DNA of 8,154 nucleotides from an uncultured Bacteroidales bacterium. GTDB taxonomy: Bacteria > Bacteroidota > Bacteroidia > Bacteroidales > P3. Below, one piece after another: positions 6,267 through 8,154 of this stretch. Below the pieces are notes generated by a model, which was not told the DNA's origin, searched no databases, and saw nothing but the letters and a program-made list of their open reading frames with translations. Position numbers and translations under genes: made by a program. The stretch covers positions 1 through 8,154 of the forward strand of contig CAMWQD010000048.1 of assembly GCA_947176325.1 (NCBI GenBank), in the 5' to 3' direction. Position 1 is the first letter of the stretch, and each line of letters opens with the position of its first letter.

Positions 6267-7208
6267 TTAAAATGTAACCTGTCGCAACATATCCACCACA
6301 CCTTCCTCGCACATACGCTTGGACTGCACCAACATATTCTTGATGGCGCGGGGTGAGGATATGCCGTGACCCAAAATTACGGGCGCATTGACGCCCAAAA
6401 TGGGACTTCCCCCGTAAATTTCGTAGTTGAGACGGTCGAAAAGCGGGCTTTTGCAACCGCTCTTGCGCATCATCTGCTGGAATGTCTCGATAATCTTTAT
6501 CAGAACATTGCCCACAAATCCGTCTGCAACAAACACTTCCGCCTTGTTCTTGAATAAATCGCGGGGTTCGAGATTGCCTGCGAAATTGATATGCGGACAC
6601 GCCTTGAGAAGCGGGAAACTCGCCTGACACTGCAGGTTTCCTTTTCCGTCTTCGGTGCCCACGTTCATCAGTGCCACCCGCGGATTCTTGTGTCCCAAAA
6701 TATACTTGGAATAGACACTCCCGATGATGCCGAACTGAAGCATCACCTCCGGTTTGGCATCGGGTGTGGTTCCGATATCGACCAAAAGACTGTATGCGTC
6801 GGAATCTTCCTGCGGCACCCATGCACACGTGCAGGGGCGCAACACACCCGGCAGACACTTCACAATCGTCACCGCTCCGGCCAACAACGCGCCCGAATTT
6901 CCCGCACTGGCAAAGGCATCCAACTCGCCCTTGGCCAGCATGCGCAAACCTGCCACCATGCCCGAATCGGGTTTTTCGGCGAGGGCCTTGAGGGGCTTCT
7001 CGTCCATGGCTATGCAGTCGGGTTGATGCGAGATGTCGAAACGGTCGGGCGATATGTTGCGCTTGCGGAGAGCCTCCACAATGAGAGGCTCGGGGCCGAG
7101 CAATACAATGCGATTGTTTTCGCCGATTTCGGCCAACGCCTCCACCGCACCGTCTATGGTAGCGTCGGGAGCATAGTCGCCCCCGAGTACATCCAAGCCG
7201 AACTTCAT
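6267..7208 (-). CDS. plsX: Phosphate acyltransferase PlsX
   Basis: PlsX makes acyl-phosphate from acyl-ACP and inorganic phosphate, the donor that PlsY uses to acylate glycerol-3-phosphate at the membrane. The 313-residue protein shows the family signatures in order: GLDVLGGDYAP (4-14), SAGNSGALL (101-109), VDIGTTPDAKPE (143-154), NVGTEDGKGN (182-191), ADGFVGNVLIK (228-238), and GGSPILGVN followed by GHG near the C-terminus. Some positions differ from the forms I remember as common, such as GTTPD where GANxD/GLNxD is usual and NVGTED where NIGEEE is usual, but no core motif is missing. It begins 10 nt after rpmF and ends 1 nt before fabH, so coupled translation is likely. The first residues MKFGLDV match the usual PlsX start. 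Confidence 0.95.
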   Translation of the reverse strand: MKFGLDVLGGDYAPDATIDGAVEALAEIGENNRIVLLGPEPLIVEALRKRNISPDRFDISHQPDCIAMDEKPLKALAEKPDSGMVAGLRMLAKGELDAFASAGNSGALLAGAVTIVKCLPGVLRPCTCAWVPQEDSDAYSLLVDIGTTPDAKPEVMLQFGIIGSVYSKYILGHKNPRVALMNVGTEDGKGNLQCQASFPLLKACPHINFAGNLEPRDLFKNKAEVFVADGFVGNVLIKIIETFQQMMRKSGCKSPLFDRLNYEIYGGSPILGVNAPVILGHGISSPRAIKNMLVQSKRMCEEGVVDMLRQVTF

Positions 7209-7218
7209 CCTTGGGGGA

Positions 7219-7407
7219 TTAGGCTTTGGGAGCGTTGGTTTCCATTACCTGTTTGCCGCGGTAGTAGCCGCATTCGCCGCAAACATGGTGATAGAGCACG
7301 GGCGAACCGCAGTTGCTGCAGGTTCCCAATTGCGGCATTTCCAACTTGTCGTGAGTCCTTCTCTTGCGGGTTCTGGTTTTGGAGAACCTCCATTTAGGAT
7401 TAGGCAT
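7219..7407 (-). CDS. rpmF: 50S ribosomal protein L32 (bL32), zinc-binding form
   Basis: This 62-residue protein has the bL32 pattern: basic N-terminus MPNPKWRFSKTRTRKRRTHD, then a four-cysteine zinc ribbon with C30-x2-C33 and C43-x2-C46 (GECGYYRGK). All four cysteines are kept, so this is the zinc-dependent (C+) form. bL32 lies near the exit-tunnel region of the 50S subunit. It is downstream of yceD (17-nt gap) and upstream of plsX (10-nt gap), the same order as in many bacteria including E. coli. No Shine-Dalgarno is seen; the preceding stretch is A/T-rich (AAAATTATAAAGTT). Confidence 0.96.
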   Translation of the reverse strand: MPNPKWRFSKTRTRKRRTHDKLEMPQLGTCSNCGSPVLYHHVCGECGYYRGKQVMETNAPKA

Positions 7408-7424
7408 AACTTTATAATTTTATG

Positions 7425-7997
7425 TTAATCATCTATTTTATCTCGCAGGGCTTTGAGCGCGTCCCAACGGGGATCGTTCCCTTGCCCTTCCGTTTCCTTT
7501 TCTTCGGCATACAAGGCCAACATGGCGGGGTCGCAGCCGGAGGTGCCGTCGGCCTTGTCGGGGCAGAAGCACTGCATGGGGCGCGACAGAATCAGCACTT
7601 CGCGGAAATAGTCCGCGAGATCCAGTTCCGACTCGGCTTCGGTAATCCACCAAACATCCTCGTCGTCTTGCATCGGCGCGTCTTTCCCGGAGGTTGTCTT
7701 CACGAAGATGTCTTCGTGCCTGTCCACCTCGAAAGCCACCTCGCGCAAGCAGCGGTCGCACGTTGTAAACGCCTGTCCTTCAAAATCGAAGTGCAGTTCC
7801 ATAAGGCGCTCGCCTTTGTGCAGGGTAGCCCGTACCTTCACCTCGGGATTGTGGAAAGGAAGGGCGTCGTCCGCCTGTCCTCCCGCCATCTCCGCGGCTA
7901 CGTCCATAAACCGCCCGTCCAAAACGTATTCAAACGTATGTATGCCTTCTTCCAATCCGGAAAAAGCCAAACGGTATTCATTTGCCGTCTTTGCCAT
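7425..7997 (-). CDS. yceD: YceD/DUF177 family protein (23S rRNA accumulation protein)
   Basis: This 190-residue protein belongs to the DUF177 family (YceD in E. coli, YlbN in Bacillus), which in plants and bacteria is linked to 23S rRNA accumulation and 50S assembly. The molecular activity is not established. The family hallmark TTCDRCLREV (78-87) holds a C80-x2-C83 pair. Further cysteines C143, C145 and C155 in the segment CFCPDKADGTSGCDP could complete a metal site (inference). The acidic middle, around QDDEDVWWITEAESELDL, and the C-terminal DPRWDALKAL are also typical. It is the first gene of the minus-strand operon, directly upstream of rpmF, its near-universal neighbour. A strong Bacteroidetes promoter lies just ahead with a leader of only about 15 nt. 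No Shine-Dalgarno is present. Confidence 0.92.
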   Translation of the reverse strand: MAKTANEYRLAFSGLEEGIHTFEYVLDGRFMDVAAEMAGGQADDALPFHNPEVKVRATLHKGERLMELHFDFEGQAFTTCDRCLREVAFEVDRHEDIFVKTTSGKDAPMQDDEDVWWITEAESELDLADYFREVLILSRPMQCFCPDKADGTSGCDPAMLALYAEEKETEGQGNDPRWDALKALRDKIDD

Positions 7998-8019
7998 AAT
8001 CGGGCGAATTTAAGGAGCG

Positions 8020-8050
8020 CAAAGGTAATAAAATTTTGCTTTTGAGAAAA
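8020..8050 (-). promoter_or_regulatory. Promoter of the yceD-rpmF-plsX-fabH operon
   Basis: Read on the minus strand, TTTT (8050-8047), a 19-nt spacer and TACCTTTG (8027-8020) match the Bacteroidetes consensus, with a perfect -7 box. Transcription should start near 8012-8016, leaving a short leader before the ATG at 7997. The spacer is A/T-rich. The geometry is the same as in the rpsF promoter. Confidence 0.82.
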
Positions 8051-8098
8051 CCTCGCCCCACGCCCTCCGCCCGATTTCCGAAACAGACACGGAGACAT

Positions 8099-8154
8099 TT
8101 ACCGCACGAACTTTCCCGAGTGGGTTGTGCCGGCGGCGGTGAGGCGGTAGAGGT
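8099..8154 (-). CDS. C-terminal end of a probable type IX secreted protein (partial)
   Basis: A minus-strand frame enters from the right edge and stops at TAA (8101-8099). Its last residues are LYRLTAAGTTHSGKFVR. This matches the end of the type A C-terminal sorting domain of type IX secretion (Por_Secre_tail): the usual form is a G-x-Y-hydrophobic strand, a short turn, then a basic strand of the K(F/V/I)(V/I)(K/R) kind at the very end. The codon before the first Leu is cut and fits Tyr. The domain normally directs export across the outer membrane and is then removed. Only 17 residues are visible, so the cargo is unknown and the call rests on pattern alone. Confidence 0.5.
   Translation of the reverse strand, partial: LYRLTAAGTTHSGKFVR

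Noticed and set aside
4757..6277. 506-codon plus-strand ORF spanning the methyltransferase 3' half, the terminator and fabH
   Set aside because: It crosses a strong bidirectional terminator and overlaps two well-supported genes. It is aligned with the antisense codons of fabH and shows low-complexity Arg/His-rich translation.
6263..6301. Longer fabH start at 6301
   Set aside because: It would overlap plsX by 35 nt and add 12 residues unlike any FabH start. The conserved MEKIYA start at 6265 directly follows the plsX stop.
1..8154. CRISPR arrays, insertion sequences, tRNA or rRNA genes, defence systems, signs of horizontal transfer
   Set aside because: No regularly spaced repeats, transposase motifs, clover-leaf signatures or abrupt composition change were seen. 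The gene content is core and in conserved order.

Overview
The window looks like ordinary core chromosome of a Bacteroidetes bacterium, most likely order Bacteroidales and moderately GC-rich. Four things support this. The TamA-family protein has a lipoprotein signal (TamL type). At least two promoters have the Bacteroidetes form (T-rich -33, 19-nt spacer, TAnnTTTG-like -7). Most start codons lack a Shine-Dalgarno sequence. The right edge carries what looks like the end of a type IX secretion sorting domain. I see no mobile element, CRISPR array, tRNA, rRNA or defence system, and I do not think the window holds a new system.

Layout. 1-80 is the 3' end of an unidentified plus-strand gene, closed by a strong intrinsic terminator (102-146). 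188-2599 encodes a TamL-type outer-membrane BamA/TamA-family lipoprotein. A small PlsC-type acyltransferase (2631-3179) follows 31 nt later, probably in the same transcript, and ends in a terminator whose T-run lies inside the next promoter. That promoter drives the ribosomal operon rpsF-rpsR-rplI (3266-4351), which has a leader hairpin and an unusually strong Shine-Dalgarno before rplI. After the rplI terminator comes a SpoU/TrmH-family RNA 2'-O-methyltransferase (4416-5201). A long inverted repeat at 5208-5259 acts as a two-way terminator between it and the convergent minus-strand operon.

The minus-strand operon reads right to left: yceD (DUF177, 7997-7425), rpmF (7407-7219), plsX (7208-6267), fabH (6265-5270). 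It starts from a textbook Bacteroidetes promoter at 8020-8050. This is the widely conserved cluster that joins 50S ribosome production to the start of fatty acid and phospholipid synthesis. At 8099-8154 the last 17 residues of another minus-strand gene resemble a type IX secretion C-terminal signal.

Together the genes cover envelope building (TamL, PlsC-like, PlsX, FabH) and ribosome components or maturation (S6, S18, L9, L32, YceD, SpoU methylase). The points most worth a second look are regulatory: the rplI Shine-Dalgarno, the rpsF leader hairpin, and terminators packed directly against promoters or start codons.
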